DNA from: Azospirillum sp. B21
GTDB taxonomy: Bacteria > Pseudomonadota > Alphaproteobacteria > Azospirillales > Azospirillaceae
Length of the DNA: 64,000 nt
NCBI RefSeq assembly: GCF_008364825.1
Contig: NZ_VTTO01000002.1
Span: 372,001 to 436,000 of the forward strand
Direction: 5' to 3'
Below are positions 43,191-53,456 of this stretch, piece by piece (the stretch's first letter is position 1; every line of letters starts with the position of its first letter). The position numbers were made by a program, and so were the translations under genes. The notes beneath the pieces were generated by a model that made no database searches, was not told the DNA's origin, and was given only the letters and a program-made list of their open reading frames with translations.

Positions 43191-43712
43191 TCAGCCTTCC
43201 ACCCGCCAGGCATGGTAGGGCCAGCGTTCGTCCGCCGGCAGGGGAAGCGGGGTCCAGTTGGGACGCTCCAGCGGCCGGTCGGACAGCACGACGCCGCCCG
43301 GCAGCATCAGCGCGTCGATCAGCGGCGCCAGCCAAGCCGCTTGGCGGGCGTCGTGGCTGCGGTCGGTGCTGCCGAAATCGGCATGGGCCAGCCGGGCGCA
43401 GCGGCCGAACCGCTCCGCCGCCGCCGGCATGGTTTCCTGGAAATCGCCGACGAACAGACGGTCCTCGTCCGGCGTCAGTTCCGGCGGCACCCGGACCCAC
43501 ATGTCGAAGACCAGGATGTCGCGCGGCGGGAACAGGTGGCGCAGATGGTCGAAGGTGCGGCCCTTGCCCAGCCCCACCTCCAGCACCATGCCGTCGCGGC
43601 CGGCGACGGCACGCTCGGCCCAGGCCAGCGCGTCGCGTTGCACGGTCAGCCGATCGATCATGCGGTCGAGCAGCGACCTGGATTCCAATTCTTTGCCCAT
43701 AGCGGCCCCCAT
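43191..43712 (-). CDS. Class I SAM-dependent methyltransferase
   Basis: The 173-residue protein has the SAM-binding motif I MVLEVGLGKGRTFDHLR (about 41-58), an acidic strand ILVFDMWVR and a late GGVVLSDRPLERPN. It belongs to the short class I methyltransferases annotated only by fold; substrate unknown. It is transcribed in the same direction as the ABC/cNMP gene and probably with it. GGAGGGG precedes ATG 43712; an alternative ATG is at 43700. Confidence 0.75.
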   Translation of the reverse strand: MGAAMGKELESRSLLDRMIDRLTVQRDALAWAERAVAGRDGMVLEVGLGKGRTFDHLRHLFPPRDILVFDMWVRVPPELTPDEDRLFVGDFQETMPAAAERFGRCARLAHADFGSTDRSHDARQAAWLAPLIDALMLPGGVVLSDRPLERPNWTPLPLPADERWPYHAWRVEG

Positions 43713-43826
43713 CGGCCCCTCCCCTGCGCTTCACGGATCGGCAAGGCGCAGTGTGAAAGGCCGCGCGCGTGCCGTCGAGACAAATTGTCGCATGGTCGGG
43801 GCCGGCGGGTGCTCCGCCCTGCCCGC

Positions 43827-45131
43827 TTACGGGCGGTGCGGGTCGAAGCGCTTCGCCAGCCCCTGCCAGCAGCGGTAATAATCGTGCTGAAGCTCGGCAG
43901 TTTCCAGTGCGTGCCGCGTCGGACGAATGACGGCGCGCGTTTCGAACATGAAGGCCATGGTGTCGCCGACCCGCTGCGGCCGGGTGGTGTCGGCGGCGGT
44001 GGCCTTGGCGAAGGTCTCCGCATCCGGCCCGTGGCCGCTCATGCAGTTGTGCAAGCTTGCCCCGCCGGGCAGGAACCCTTCCTCCTTGGCGTCGTAGACG
44101 CCATGGATCAGGCCCATGAACTCGCTGGCGATGTTGCGGTGGAACCAGGGCGGGCGGAAGGTGTCCTCCTGCACCAGCCAGCGCGGCGGGAAGATGACGA
44201 AGTCGATGCTGTCGACACCGGGCGTGTCGCTGGGCGATTGCAGCACCAGGAAGATCGACGGATCCGGGTGATCGAAGCTGATCGAGCCGATGGTGTTGAA
44301 GCGGCGCAGGTCGTATTTGCATGGCGCGTGGTTGCCGTGCCAAGCGACGACGTCCAGCGGCGAATGGCCGATAGGCGCGCTCCACAGATGGCCGTCGAAC
44401 TTCGCCACCAGTTCGAAGGCACCCTCGACATCCTCGTACCAAGCGCCGGGGGTCAGGAAGTCGCGCGGGTTGGCCAGCCCGTTTGAACCGATGGGGCCAA
44501 GGTCCGGCAGGCGGAAGGGCGCGCCGTAATTCTCGCAGACATAGCCGCGGGCGGTGCCGTCCGGCAGTTCGACGCGGAAGCGCAGGCCGCGGGGGATCAG
44601 CGCGATCTCCTGCGGTTCGACCTCCAGCACGCCCAGCTCGGTGAACAGGCGCAGCCGGCCCTGCTGCGGCACGATCAGCAACTCGCCGTCGGCATCGTAG
44701 AAGAAGCGTCCCTCCATCGACCGGTTGGCGGCGTAGAGATGGATGCCGCAGCCCGCCTGCGCCTGCGGTCCGCCGTTGCCGCCCATGGTGACGAGCCCGG
44801 CAACGAAGTCGGTCGGCGCGTCCGGCATCGGCGGCGGGTTCCAGCGCAGTTGCGTCGGCGGGGCCGGCACCTCGTCGAAGCGGCTGGTCAGCCGGCCGGA
44901 CTCCATCGGCCGGAACGGCTCATGCACCACCGCCGGGCGAATGCGGTAGAGCCAGGAGCGGCGGTTGTGCGCACGGGGGGCCGTGAAGGCGGTTCCGCTG
45001 ATCTGTTCGGCATAGAGTCCGTAGGGCGGGCGCTGCGGCGAGTTGCGGCCGACGGGCAGCGCGCCCGGCAGCGCCTCCGTCGCGAACTCGTTGCCGAAGC
45101 CGGACTGGTAGGTGAAGGCGGGGGACGTCAT
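43827..45131 (-). CDS. hmgA: Homogentisate 1,2-dioxygenase
   Basis: The 434-residue enzyme has the family's length and features: [19 protein letters not shown] at the start, [20 protein letters not shown], and the Fe(II) ligands in [14 protein letters not shown] (His and Glu) and MSGHGPD (His). It opens the ring of homogentisate to maleylacetoacetate in tyrosine and phenylalanine breakdown. GGGAG precedes ATG 45131. Maleylacetoacetate isomerase, fumarylacetoacetase and hppD are not in the window. A perfect palindrome lies 67 bases before the start codon. Confidence 0.95.
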   Translation of the reverse strand: MTSPAFTYQSGFGNEFATEALPGALPVGRNSPQRPPYGLYAEQISGTAFTAPRAHNRRSWLYRIRPAVVHEPFRPMESGRLTSRFDEVPAPPTQLRWNPPPMPDAPTDFVAGLVTMGGNGGPQAQAGCGIHLYAANRSMEGRFFYDADGELLIVPQQGRLRLFTELGVLEVEPQEIALIPRGLRFRVELPDGTARGYVCENYGAPFRLPDLGPIGSNGLANPRDFLTPGAWYEDVEGAFELVAKFDGHLWSAPIGHSPLDVVAWHGNHAPCKYDLRRFNTIGSISFDHPDPSIFLVLQSPSDTPGVDSIDFVIFPPRWLVQEDTFRPPWFHRNIASEFMGLIHGVYDAKEEGFLPGGASLHNCMSGHGPDAETFAKATAADTTRPQRVGDTMAFMFETRAVIRPTRHALETAELQHDYYRCWQGLAKRFDPHRP

Positions 45132-45197
45132 GCGGGCTGCTCCCTTATCCGGGGGATACGGCCGGCGTGGTGCCGGGCGCGACCATTTGTCGCTCAT

Positions 45198-45217
45198 ATA
45201 GTTTCTTTTGAAACTAT
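45198..45217 (-). promoter_or_regulatory. Candidate operator of hmgA
   Basis: ATAGTTTC-TTTT-GAAACTAT is a perfect 8+8 dyad. It lies where an operator for a MarR- or IclR-type repressor of the homogentisate pathway would be expected. No regulator gene is next to it. Confidence 0.65.
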
Positions 45218-45246
45218 GCGCCAGTGGAAATTGGGGGAGTGGTCTC

Positions 45247-45270
45247 CCTCTCCCGGGACGGGAGAGGGCA
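45247..45270. repeat. Single G/C palindrome, REP-related
   Basis: CCCTCTCCCGGGACGGGAGAGGG, minus one end base, repeats the small palindrome found next to copy A (21508-21532). It lies between hmgA's promoter and the end of the haemagglutinin-caspase gene and may act as its terminator. Confidence 0.6.
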
Positions 45271-45285
45271 ATCATCGTGTTTTCC

Positions 45286-48200
45286 TCAGTTCATCGCGCG
45301 GTCGGGCAGGTCCAGCAGGAAGTCGCCGCCTTCGTCGTAGCCGGCGGTGCGGATCACGCCGTATTGCGGGGTCTGCGGGGCGTCGCGGGTCACGTCCTCG
45401 CGGACCTGCTGGTACAGCGCGAAGCCGTTGCTGTCCTTCGGCAGCGCCAGCACCCGCTTTTTCAGTGCCGTGGCGAAGGGGGAGTTCACCTCGCCGTCGG
45501 CCACGGGTTCATCGCCGCCCGACGATAGCGCCATCACCGACCGGCGCTGACGGATCTCCTGCTCGTTGGCGAGGCGGGCGGCATCGACCTTCTGTTCCTT
45601 GGTGAAGGCGCCGGAATAGCAGCTGTCCGACACCAGCATCACATGCTTGGCCGGCATGCGGCTGAGGAAGCGGCCGATGTCGTTGTTCGACACCCAGTTG
45701 CGGGCGCTGGTGGTCTCCGCATCGGCCGGCAGCCAATAGCCGGCACCGGTTTCCGCCAGCTCATAGCCGTGACCGGCATAATAGACCATCACCTGGTCCT
45801 GCTCGCCCACCTCGCGGCCGAGCTTGCGCAGCGCCTCGCCGATCTGTGCCTTGGTCGGGTTGCGCAGCACCCGCGTCTCGTAGCCGAGATGATCGTTCAG
45901 CGCCTTGCCCACCGCCTTGATGTCGGCGTCCGGCGTGGCCAGGGCGGGAATGCCGGTATCGCGGTAGCTGTCGACCGCGATCATCAGGGCGATCTTGCGC
46001 GGCTTCGGCGGAGCGGCCGGGTCGGGTGTGGCGGCGGCGGCATCGATGGCGATGCGCTGCTCGGTCGTCTTGCCCGTCTCGTCGGTCATGGTCAGCGTGG
46101 CTTCGGTCGCCCCCGGTTCCACCGGGATGCTGGTGCGGAACTGCCCCTGCTCGTCGATGAAGACCCAGCGGCCGTTCACCCGCGCTTCGGCCAGATTGGC
46201 GCTGTCGGCGACGATGCCGCGCAGGGTCATGCTGCCGCCGCGGGTGCGGCCGCCGCGTGCCTGTTGCAGGCTGGGCGGAGCCGAGGAGGCGTTCGGCTGG
46301 CCGAACATGTCCGCTGCCGCCGGGTTCGCCGCCAGTTGGCGGAGCGCGCCGGAAAAGGCCTGGGTGCGCTGTTCGCGCTCCACCCGCTGCACCATGGCGA
46401 GGTAGGTGCGGGCGACCTGGGGCGGCAGGTTGGCCTGGGTCACCGTGGCGCGCACCTGGGCATAGCCGCCGGGCTGGCCGGCCGCGCTGTTCTGCAGGAT
46501 GCCGCCGACGCGCACCGCCACCGGATCGCTGCTGGCGGTCAGGCCGCCGATCAGGGTGGGGACGGGAACGCTGGCCAGCACGGCGCGCTGTTCCGGCAGC
46601 GACAGCGTGCCGGTCGCCAGCGTCGTCACCGCCTGCGCCATGCCGCCGCCGCCGGCAGCCTGGATGATGGAGCCGGCCGCCGCCTGGACCTGAGGCGAGG
46701 CGAGAAGCTGCGGGCCCGGTTGCGACAGGGTGGCGCCGGAGGCGTAGGCCTGCGTCGCCTCTGCCGTGAAGGTGACGGAGCGGCCGGACGGCAGCACCAC
46801 CGTCGATGGGCCGGCGGGAGGCGGCGGTGGCGGCGGCGGAGAGGTCGGACCGCTGCCGGAGGACGAACTGCCGCCCGCCGCCTGGGTGCCCTGCCCGTCC
46901 CCGGTCTGGGGAGCGGTGTTCTGGCTGGCCGTGCCCTGGCTGGCCGTGCCTTGGGTGGCCGTGCCTTGGGTGGCCGTGCCCTGTTCCAGCGCCGACAGGA
47001 AGGTCTGCGGGGTGGTTGCGGTGGTCGAGGCCCCGGTTGCCGGAGTGGTCGTGCCGGTGGTCGCGGTGCCGTTGGTGGTCGTACTGGCGGCCGTGCCGGT
47101 CGTCGTGGCCGCGGGTGTGGCCGCGGTTGTGGCTGTTGTCGGGTTTGCTGCGATCTGTGCCACCGTTTGCAGCACCGTCTGTACGGAGCTGTTGCCGGCC
47201 GCGGCGGATTGGCCGCTGGAAGACGATGTGTCCGAGGGGGTGGTGCCCGCCGACCCGGTTCCGGTTCCTTCCGGGGTGGTGCCGGACGTATCGGTGCCGG
47301 ACGTATCCGTCCCGGACGTGTCGGTGGACGGCGTGCCGGTTCCGCCCCCGTCTCTACCGTCGCTCCCTGGCGTGGTGGGGGTGGTCGGCGTGGTTGGAAC
47401 CTCCGGCACCGTCGGCGTCACCGGCGGCAATACCGGAGGCGGCGGAGGTGGCGGGGGCGGCGGAGGCGGCGGAGGAGGAGGAGGTGCCGGCGTAGCGCTG
47501 ATCACCACATTTCCGTTTCTGTACACGTCCAACGGCATCTCGCCGGTTCCAGCGGTGCCCTGCAGGGATACCTCTCCGGCGGCCGCCACGATTTCGATGC
47601 TGCCATCGGCTTCGGCATCCAGGCCGATGCCGGCGACCTCCAGATCGGCCCTCGATGCACCGGCCTTGCCGGTGATGGCGACCCCGCCGGACGAATGGAT
47701 CGCCGCCGTCCCTTTGACCATCACGCCCCAGGACTCCAGGGAGTCGGCTTCGGTGGCGTCGCCGTCGATGCGGATGGCGTCGGCAGCGGTGGAACGGGAG
47801 ACGATGGTCGGGTTCGCGTCGGTGGCGCCTTCGATCAGAACGCCGGCATTCCGGCTTTCATCTTGGGAAACCGCCTTGCCATGGATGGTGATCCGCCCGG
47901 TGCCGGAGCCGATGGCCGAGTTCCCGGTGATCGAGACGCCATGGCTCTCCCCCACATAGCTGGGAGGCGGCCCATTGGAATAAAGGGCGCCCTGCCCGCG
48001 AATGGAGATGGCGCCGCCGCTGGAGTGCAGCGAACTGGCGTCGATCTGCACGCCGGCCATGTCGGACGAGTCGGCCTGGGCCGCCTCGCTTGTCGGATCG
48101 TTGCCGCCCCCCAGGGTGATGGCGCCGCCGGTGGTCTCGATGCTGCTGGCGGTCAGCCGGATGGCGCCCACGTCGCCGCTGCGGTTGCTGTTCAGCGTGG

Positions 48201-50676
48201 CCGGTCCATTGCCCACTATGATGCGGCTGTCCGTCAGATACACCCCATAGGCGGCATTCAGCCTCACCGCCCTTTCGGATGCGAGGATGGTGTTGCTGTC
48301 GAGCAGAAGATTGCCGGCGGAGTCGATGGTGATCGGGGCGCCTTCATTGCTGATTGTCGCTTCGCTCAGCACGATGTCGCGTCCGGAGTCGGCACCTCCC
48401 CTGATGTCGATCGCCCCATTGCCTGCCACGGTGATGGCGGACAATGCTTCCAAGCGGACAGCATCGTTGCCGTCGGAACCTTCACCGCGGCCTTCGACGC
48501 CGGTGATGGAGACCGCACCTCCCATGGTCTGGAGCGTAGAGGCCGCCAGCAGCACGCCGACATTGCCGCTGTAGTTCATGCCGCTGCCCCCCACGCCGTT
48601 CAGCGTGATGGAACCGGTCCCCGTTATCAGATGGCTGTCGTACAGCGCGATGCCATGATTGCCGGGAAGATTGTACTCGCCCCCCTCGCCGTTGATCAGG
48701 ATGGAACCGGAGCCGGTCGAGACGATCGCATTCGTGAACGCTACGCCGGTGCGCGGACCCATCTGGTTAATGCCGTCGATCTTGCCGACCGGGCCGATGG
48801 CGGGATTTGTGCGCGGGTTCGCTCCGCCGCCGACGATGAAGGTGCCGCCGTTGGTAAAAATGCTGACTGGACCGGGGTTGGGATCAGATGCAGGCCGTCC
48901 GGTTATCCGCACCATGCCGCCATCGGTTCCGGTCGCTGCGTTTAGAGTCACGTTCAGCGCGCCCGCGCTGGATATGATGTCGTGGCTGATGAAGATGTTG
49001 CGGTAAGCGTTCAGCCTCAGGGTTGCGTCGCCTCCCGCCCCTTTTCTGATCGCTTCATTGACGATGATGTCGCCATTGCCCTCCGTGGTGGACTCCGTCT
49101 GAATGGTGACGTTGGTGCCGAGGTCGAGCGACGCTGCGACCGTCGAGGAAGCGATGACCGTGCGGGGCGGGTCCGGGTCGTCGGGATTTTCATCGCCCGG
49201 GTCGGTGCCGATGACGACCTTGGATGGATCGAGCAGCCAGAACCCGCCCTTGCCTGCCGGCGCCCCGGCATCGACCCGGCCGCGCACCTGCAGCGACAGC
49301 TTGCCGGACGTCTCCACGAAGCCGCCGTTGCCGCCGGCCGCACCGCCGCGGGCGGAGACGGCGCCGTCGAAGCGGGTGCCGCCATCGGCCCACACCACGA
49401 CCTTGCCGCCCTTGCCGTTCCCGGTGGCGTCGGCGGCGATGGTCGCCCCCTGCGCCACAACCGTCTCGGTCGACGGCGGCACCGGCTTGCGCGCCGGGCG
49501 GATGTCGTAGCCGGCCAGCGTGGCGGCGGACGCCTTGCCGCCCTGCACGTCACCGCCGATCAGCACCTCCCCTCCCCCGGCGGCGCCCGACGCGGTGACG
49601 CGCGCCGATGCCGTCAACGCCGTGCGGTTGCCCGACACGATGACGGAGCCGCCACTCTGGCCGGCGCCGCTGCCGCCGGCATCCAGCGTGCCCGACACCT
49701 CCACCGCGCCGCCGTCGCCGAGCAGGACGATGTCGCCGCCCTGCTGCTCCACCCGCCGGGCCTGGACGGTGCCGGACATGTTGACGACGCGGTCGACCAG
49801 CCCCTTGGCGGCCGACGCCGTCATCTGCACCCGGCCGCCATCGGCGAAGATCTTGCCGCTGTTGCTGACCAGCGCGTCCACCGGCTTGCCGTCGGCACCG
49901 ACGGGCCGCGCGTCGGTCTTCGTATCGGATTGGGCGTCCACCGCGATGTTGATCTTCTGGTCGCCGAACAGGTCGACGACGAAGCGCCGGCCGGAGGCCA
50001 GGGTCACTTCGCCCAGCCGGGCGTGGATGGTGCCGCGGTTGGCGACGCCGGGCGCGACCAGCGCCGCCAGCCCGGCCTGTGCCACTGTGATGGTGCCCTC
50101 ATTCTCCACCGTCGCGGTGGAGCCGGCGCGGCCTTCGAAGCCGTAGCGGCCGGCCATGAAGTCTTCGTTGCGGATGTCGTGGGTGGTGGCGACCAGCCCG
50201 CCGACATCGACGCTGGCGTTCGGGCCGAACAGGATGCCGTTCGGGTTGACGAGCCAGACCTGCCCGTTGGCGGTCAGCCGCCCCATGATGGCGGAGGGAT
50301 CGGGGCCGGTGACGCGGTTCAGCGTGATGGAGCCGGCGTCGGGCTGCCGGAAGTTGGTGTGCTCGCCCTCCCCGATGCCGAAGCGTTGCCAGTCGATCAC
50401 CGCCTTCGAGGTGGATTGGATGACGTCGAGCCGGCCGGGTCCTGTGGACTGGATGGTGGCGCTGCCTTCGGTGACCACGCCGCCTTCGGGGTTGGCGAAG
50501 GCGGGCAGGGCCGGCAGGCCGAGGGCGGCCACGGCGGTGATGACCGCCAGACGCGCCGCTCCCGCCAATGCGGTGGTGCGGCACAGGGCGTGCCTCAGTC
50601 GGGTTCCGATGCGTTCCTCTCGGGCGTCCACAGCCTGTCCCACCGATCCGTCCTTCACACCCGATCCCCGCATCAC
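45286..50676 (-). CDS. Filamentous-haemagglutinin (TPS) N-terminal beta-helix protein with C-terminal caspase domain
   Basis: The 1796-residue protein has a long Sec signal (about 1-61, [19 protein letters not shown]) and a TPS/FHA secretion domain (about 62-180, with [20 protein letters not shown]). A right-handed beta-helix repeat region runs to about 1125, then a poly-Pro run near 1135-1152. After a Thr/Gly/Ser/Gln low-complexity region and an Ig-like stretch ([20 protein letters not shown]) comes a caspase p20-type domain from about 1561. Its catalytic His is near 1636 (YYAGHGYE) and its Cys near 1686 (SDSCYSG). The family should be exported by a TpsB pore, but none is in the window. It starts GTG 50676 or ATG 50673. 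Confidence 0.85.
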   Translation of the reverse strand: MMRGSGVKDGSVGQAVDAREERIGTRLRHALCRTTALAGAARLAVITAVAALGLPALPAFANPEGGVVTEGSATIQSTGPGRLDVIQSTSKAVIDWQRFGIGEGEHTNFRQPDAGSITLNRVTGPDPSAIMGRLTANGQVWLVNPNGILFGPNASVDVGGLVATTHDIRNEDFMAGRYGFEGRAGSTATVENEGTITVAQAGLAALVAPGVANRGTIHARLGEVTLASGRRFVVDLFGDQKINIAVDAQSDTKTDARPVGADGKPVDALVSNSGKIFADGGRVQMTASAAKGLVDRVVNMSGTVQARRVEQQGGDIVLLGDGGAVEVSGTLDAGGSGAGQSGGSVIVSGNRTALTASARVTASGAAGGGEVLIGGDVQGGKASAATLAGYDIRPARKPVPPSTETVVAQGATIAADATGNGKGGKVVVWADGGTRFDGAVSARGGAAGGNGGFVETSGKLSLQVRGRVDAGAPAGKGGFWLLDPSKVVIGTDPGDENPDDPDPPRTVIASSTVAASLDLGTNVTIQTESTTEGNGDIIVNEAIRKGAGGDATLRLNAYRNIFISHDIISSAGALNVTLNAATGTDGGMVRITGRPASDPNPGPVSIFTNGGTFIVGGGANPRTNPAIGPVGKIDGINQMGPRTGVAFTNAIVSTGSGSILINGEGGEYNLPGNHGIALYDSHLITGTGSITLNGVGGSGMNYSGNVGVLLAASTLQTMGGAVSITGVEGRGEGSDGNDAVRLEALSAITVAGNGAIDIRGGADSGRDIVLSEATISNEGAPITIDSAGNLLLDSNTILASERAVRLNAAYGVYLTDSRIIVGNGPATLNSNRSGDVGAIRLTASSIETTGGAITLGGGNDPTSEAAQADSSDMAGVQIDASSLHSSGGAISIRGQGALYSNGPPPSYVGESHGVSITGNSAIGSGTGRITIHGKAVSQDESRNAGVLIEGATDANPTIVSRSTAADAIRIDGDATEADSLESWGVMVKGTAAIHSSGGVAITGKAGASRADLEVAGIGLDAEADGSIEIVAAAGEVSLQGTAGTGEMPLDVYRNGNVVISATPAPPPPPPPPPPPPPPPPPVLPPVTPTVPEVPTTPTTPTTPGSDGRDGGGTGTPSTDTSGTDTSGTDTSGTTPEGTGTGSAGTTPSDTSSSSGQSAAAGNSSVQTVLQTVAQIAANPTTATTAATPAATTTGTAASTTTNGTATTGTTTPATGASTTATTPQTFLSALEQGTATQGTATQGTASQGTASQNTAPQTGDGQGTQAAGGSSSSGSGPTSPPPPPPPPAGPSTVVLPSGRSVTFTAEATQAYASGATLSQPGPQLLASPQVQAAAGSIIQAAGGGGMAQAVTTLATGTLSLPEQRAVLASVPVPTLIGGLTASSDPVAVRVGGILQNSAAGQPGGYAQVRATVTQANLPPQVARTYLAMVQRVEREQRTQAFSGALRQLAANPAAADMFGQPNASSAPPSLQQARGGRTRGGSMTLRGIVADSANLAEARVNGRWVFIDEQGQFRTSIPVEPGATEATLTMTDETGKTTEQRIAIDAAAATPDPAAPPKPRKIALMIAVDSYRDTGIPALATPDADIKAVGKALNDHLGYETRVLRNPTKAQIGEALRKLGREVGEQDQVMVYYAGHGYELAETGAGYWLPADAETTSARNWVSNNDIGRFLSRMPAKHVMLVSDSCYSGAFTKEQKVDAARLANEQEIRQRRSVMALSSGGDEPVADGEVNSPFATALKKRVLALPKDSNGFALYQQVREDVTRDAPQTPQYGVIRTAGYDEGGDFLLDLPDRAMN

Positions 50677-50845
50677 CGATCCACTCCCCAGCCCAAGCCC
50701 CCGATGCTCGCGGGAAGGCGATATCCTGTCCGGCTTCTTGGAATGCGAAACATTTTAGCGACGCAGGCGCGGGGCGGAAATGCCGAAAGTGGTGACGGAA
50801 TGTTTCGTTGCCGCAATGCGCGAGGGGGCGTGTGTCGTGCCGGAA

Positions 50846-50890
50846 GCGTTACCGGTAACGGAACTGCCCCGGAAAGCGTTACCGGTAATG
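50846..50890. promoter_or_regulatory. Two tandem palindromes upstream of parA (candidate operator or parS)
   Basis: GCGTTACCGGTAACG (50846-50860) and GCGTTACCGGTAATG (50876-50890) each centre on TTACCGGTAA and lie 30 bases apart, about three helical turns. Both are preceded by CCGGAA or CCGGAAA. They are about 125 bases before parA and also upstream of the divergent haemagglutinin-caspase gene. They may be a partition site, or LacI/GntR-type operators, whose shape is similar. Apart from these, 50677-51014 shows no gene. Confidence 0.6.
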
Positions 50891-51014
50891 CCTTTTCGGT
50901 ACAGAAACTCTCTATTTCAATGGTTCAGGTCCCGCCTTTGCCCTTTCGACCCGACTGCCGATCCGCTAATAAGAAGGCCATCCAGAAGACGGGCACGCGA
51001 TGCAGGGGGAACAG

Positions 51015-51767
51015 ATGGCCGATCCGACCGCCGTCGCCACACGGAAATCTGCAGGCAAACCGGCAGGTAAACCGACCGGCAAGCAGGCGGGGCAGAATGC
51101 CGTTGATCCGGTACAGACGACTGCGCAGAAGCCCGCCCGCTGGGTGGTTTACAGCGCGCCGAAGGGCGGCACCGGAAAGACCACCAGCTGCAAGAACACC
51201 GCGGTGGCGGCCGCCAAGGACGGCATGCGCGTCGCGACGCTGGATTTCGATCCGCAGCGCACGCTGGGCCAGTGGCATGAACTGCGCCGTCCGCACGACG
51301 TCGCCGCCATCGACCATTATGAAGGCACGCTGGAGGAGATCGACGCGGCGCTGTCCCAGATCGACCCTGCCCGCTACGACGTGATCTTCATCGACACGCC
51401 GCCGTCGGTGGAACTCTATCCCGAAGCGACCAAGATCCTGCTGCGCCGCGCCGACCTCGTTCTGGTGCCGACCGGCGTGGGGCGTTTCGACAAGATGAGC
51501 GTCATCCCCTGGATGGAGTTCCTGCGCGATTACGGCCGCCCCGCCGCCTTCCTGCTGAACCGGGTCAAGCGCCGGTCGGTCAGCCTGCGGGAAGCGAAGC
51601 TGGAACTGGGCCGGGTCGGGCGGCTGGTCCCGCACGAGGTGCCGGACATCGAGGACATGCACCGGGTCGACGACATCGGCTGCTCCATCGTCGATGTCGG
51701 TGCGGTGAACGGCGCCGACGAATGCCTGGGCGCCTGGTACTTCATCCGGCACGAGTTGGGGATTTGA
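51015..51767 (+). CDS. parA: ParA-family ATPase
   Basis: The 250-residue protein has a Lys/Ala/Gln-rich N-terminus of 40 residues, then the deviant Walker A SAPKGGTGKTTSCKN, Walker A' LDFDPQRTLGQWH and Walker B VIFIDTPPS. Such ATPases move plasmids, chromosomes or protein clusters. The partner is the next gene, 17 bases on, a DUF3102 protein rather than a classic ParB. GGGGGA precedes ATG 51015. Whether it partitions this replicon or moves another cargo is unknown. Confidence 0.82.
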   Translation: MADPTAVATRKSAGKPAGKPTGKQAGQNAVDPVQTTAQKPARWVVYSAPKGGTGKTTSCKNTAVAAAKDGMRVATLDFDPQRTLGQWHELRRPHDVAAIDHYEGTLEEIDAALSQIDPARYDVIFIDTPPSVELYPEATKILLRRADLVLVPTGVGRFDKMSVIPWMEFLRDYGRPAAFLLNRVKRRSVSLREAKLELGRVGRLVPHEVPDIEDMHRVDDIGCSIVDVGAVNGADECLGAWYFIRHELGI

Positions 51768-51784
51768 ACCCGGGGGATTTGAAT

Positions 51785-52552
51785 ATGGCCAACGTGAAGT
51801 CCTTCATGAAGAAGGTGGCGGAGCAGGGCAAGGCCGCTCCCCAGCCGGCTGCCCAGCCCGCGGCGCCCACGGTGCCGGCCCGCAACACCGCGGCGGTGGC
51901 GCCGTCAAAGGCCGACCGCCGGGCGTCGGACATCAGCGACGCCATCGTGCCCTGCCACACCCGGCAGGAATTCGCGCAGGAAATCCGCTATCACTGGAAC
52001 CGCAGCCGCAAGGAATTCCTGTCGATCGGCCGCTATCTGAACCGCGCCAAGGAAATCCTGCCCCACGGCGATTTCGAGGCGATGATCGAGAGCGACATGC
52101 CGTTTTCGGTCGAGACCGCCTTTCGCTTCCGCGCGGTGGCGGAGGCGGTGGATACCGGGCGGCTGTCGCTGGAGGTGCTGCCGGGGGCGGAAAGCGTCGC
52201 CTATCAGATCGTCACCATGACACCGGACGAGCTGGAGCGCGCGAAGGCCGAGGGACTGGTCCGTCCCGACGTGACCCGCCGCCAGCTGATCGACTTCAAG
52301 CGCTCGCTGCGCCCGCCGAAGGACGTGACGCCGAACGACCGGCGTCGCCAGCTTCTGGCCGAATATGCCCGGCTGCGCGCCCGCATCGCGGAGGTTCGCG
52401 ACGAGTTGCGGCGTGACCACGGCATCGACCCGGAGCATGACCACGGCCGGCCGGGGCGAACCGGCGTCACCATCGACGTCGTTGCCGAGGACATGGGGGC
52501 CGAGGATATGGGGGCGGAGGATGTCGGCACGGAGCCGGACGACGCGTCGTAA
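51785..52552 (+). CDS. DUF3102 protein, probable partner of the ParA-like ATPase
   Basis: The 255-residue protein has a low-complexity N-terminus and a DUF3102-like core (about 75-150) with EIRYHWNRSRKEFLSIGRYL and AKEILPHGDFEAMIESDMPF. A long helical region (DRRRQLLAEYARLRARIAEV) follows and the tail is acidic, with three near repeats of AEDMG. DUF3102 proteins are often plasmid- or phage-borne and DNA-related. GGGGGA precedes the ATG by 7 bases. The short gap to parA implies a two-gene operon; a ParB-like or adaptor role is inferred. Confidence 0.7.
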   Translation: MANVKSFMKKVAEQGKAAPQPAAQPAAPTVPARNTAAVAPSKADRRASDISDAIVPCHTRQEFAQEIRYHWNRSRKEFLSIGRYLNRAKEILPHGDFEAMIESDMPFSVETAFRFRAVAEAVDTGRLSLEVLPGAESVAYQIVTMTPDELERAKAEGLVRPDVTRRQLIDFKRSLRPPKDVTPNDRRRQLLAEYARLRARIAEVRDELRRDHGIDPEHDHGRPGRTGVTIDVVAEDMGAEDMGAEDVGTEPDDAS

Positions 52553-52573
52553 GGCGCCTCGGTTCCGGTGCCG

Positions 52574-53191
52574 TCAGTTTCGGTGAGACGTGTGGGAACC
52601 GGGCGCGCCGCCGCCGTCGCCCCGGCGCGGTGACGATCCACCGCCCAGCAGGTCGCCCAGCGCCCGGAAATCGCGTTGGAAGTTGCTGAAGAAGTCTCCG
52701 CCGCCTCCGCCGGTACGGGACACCTGGGCCGCCGACGTGCCCGTCGTATGGGTTTGGCTGTGGCTGGAACCCCGGTTCGACGTGCGGATCCGCCGTTCCG
52801 GGGCCTTCGGCTTGCGCGGCGGCGTCACTGCGGGCAGGGGAGGGGCGTCGGGCAGGGAGGCGATTTCCGGCGCGCGGGCGAAGGCATCGCCGCACAGGCC
52901 CTGGTCGGCGGCCTTCTCCAGCCGGTTCGGGTCAAGAAGCCAGCAGTCGAAGGCGTCGGTCTGAGGCGTGGCCGGGGCCTGAACCGTTACCGGGACTGGC
53001 GCCGGATCGGGCGTTGACGGAGCGGGGGAGGGCAGGGGGGCATCGGCCTCCGGCGCGGACAGCAGCGGTTCAGCGGAGGCCGGTGGTGCCGCAGCCGCGA
53101 CAAGGACGGCAAGCGTCGCTGCCGCGATCATCGCTGTCGGCATCGCCATTGCCGATCCGCTCCAGTTCCCCGTCCGGCCCTCGCCCGGCAT
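52574..53191 (-). CDS. Secreted Pro/Ser/Gly-rich protein of unknown function
   Basis: The 205-residue protein has a signal peptide ending near ASA (about residue 40; IAAATLAVLVAAAAPPASA). A Pro-rich segment follows, then a short region with two Cys (DCWLLDPNRLEKAADQGLCG) that may form a disulfide, and a Ser/Gly-rich C-terminus with FFSNFQRDFRALGDLLGG. I do not recognise a family. It converges on the parA-DUF3102 operon with 21 bases between stop codons, so it is not part of it. Confidence 0.55.
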   Translation of the reverse strand: MPGEGRTGNWSGSAMAMPTAMIAAATLAVLVAAAAPPASAEPLLSAPEADAPLPSPAPSTPDPAPVPVTVQAPATPQTDAFDCWLLDPNRLEKAADQGLCGDAFARAPEIASLPDAPPLPAVTPPRKPKAPERRIRTSNRGSSHSQTHTTGTSAAQVSRTGGGGGDFFSNFQRDFRALGDLLGGGSSPRRGDGGGAPGSHTSHRN

Positions 53192-53456
53192 CGCCCGTCC
53201 TTTCGTTCTTCGCAGTCGTCAGGAACGCCGCATCCCTCAACAGATAAACGCAACAGGCGGGCGCTTCGTCCACGCGAAATGGGGGCGGACCCCGAAAGAT
53301 GCGGTACTCCTTCGGGGCATGCTCTTTCGGTGCTTGTGTTCGCACCGGGTGCGGCGTTGTCGCAGGGGCGGCTTGGCGCTCTTGTCAGAGGGGCGGGTTG
53401 ATGGGACAGTTCGGCCCCAGCTTCACCAGCGAGAATGGACGGCGGCGCCGGCGGAC

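Noticed and set aside
45643..48945. Plus-strand open frame antisense to the haemagglutinin-caspase gene
   Set aside because: It is a shadow of the low-complexity and beta-helix regions.
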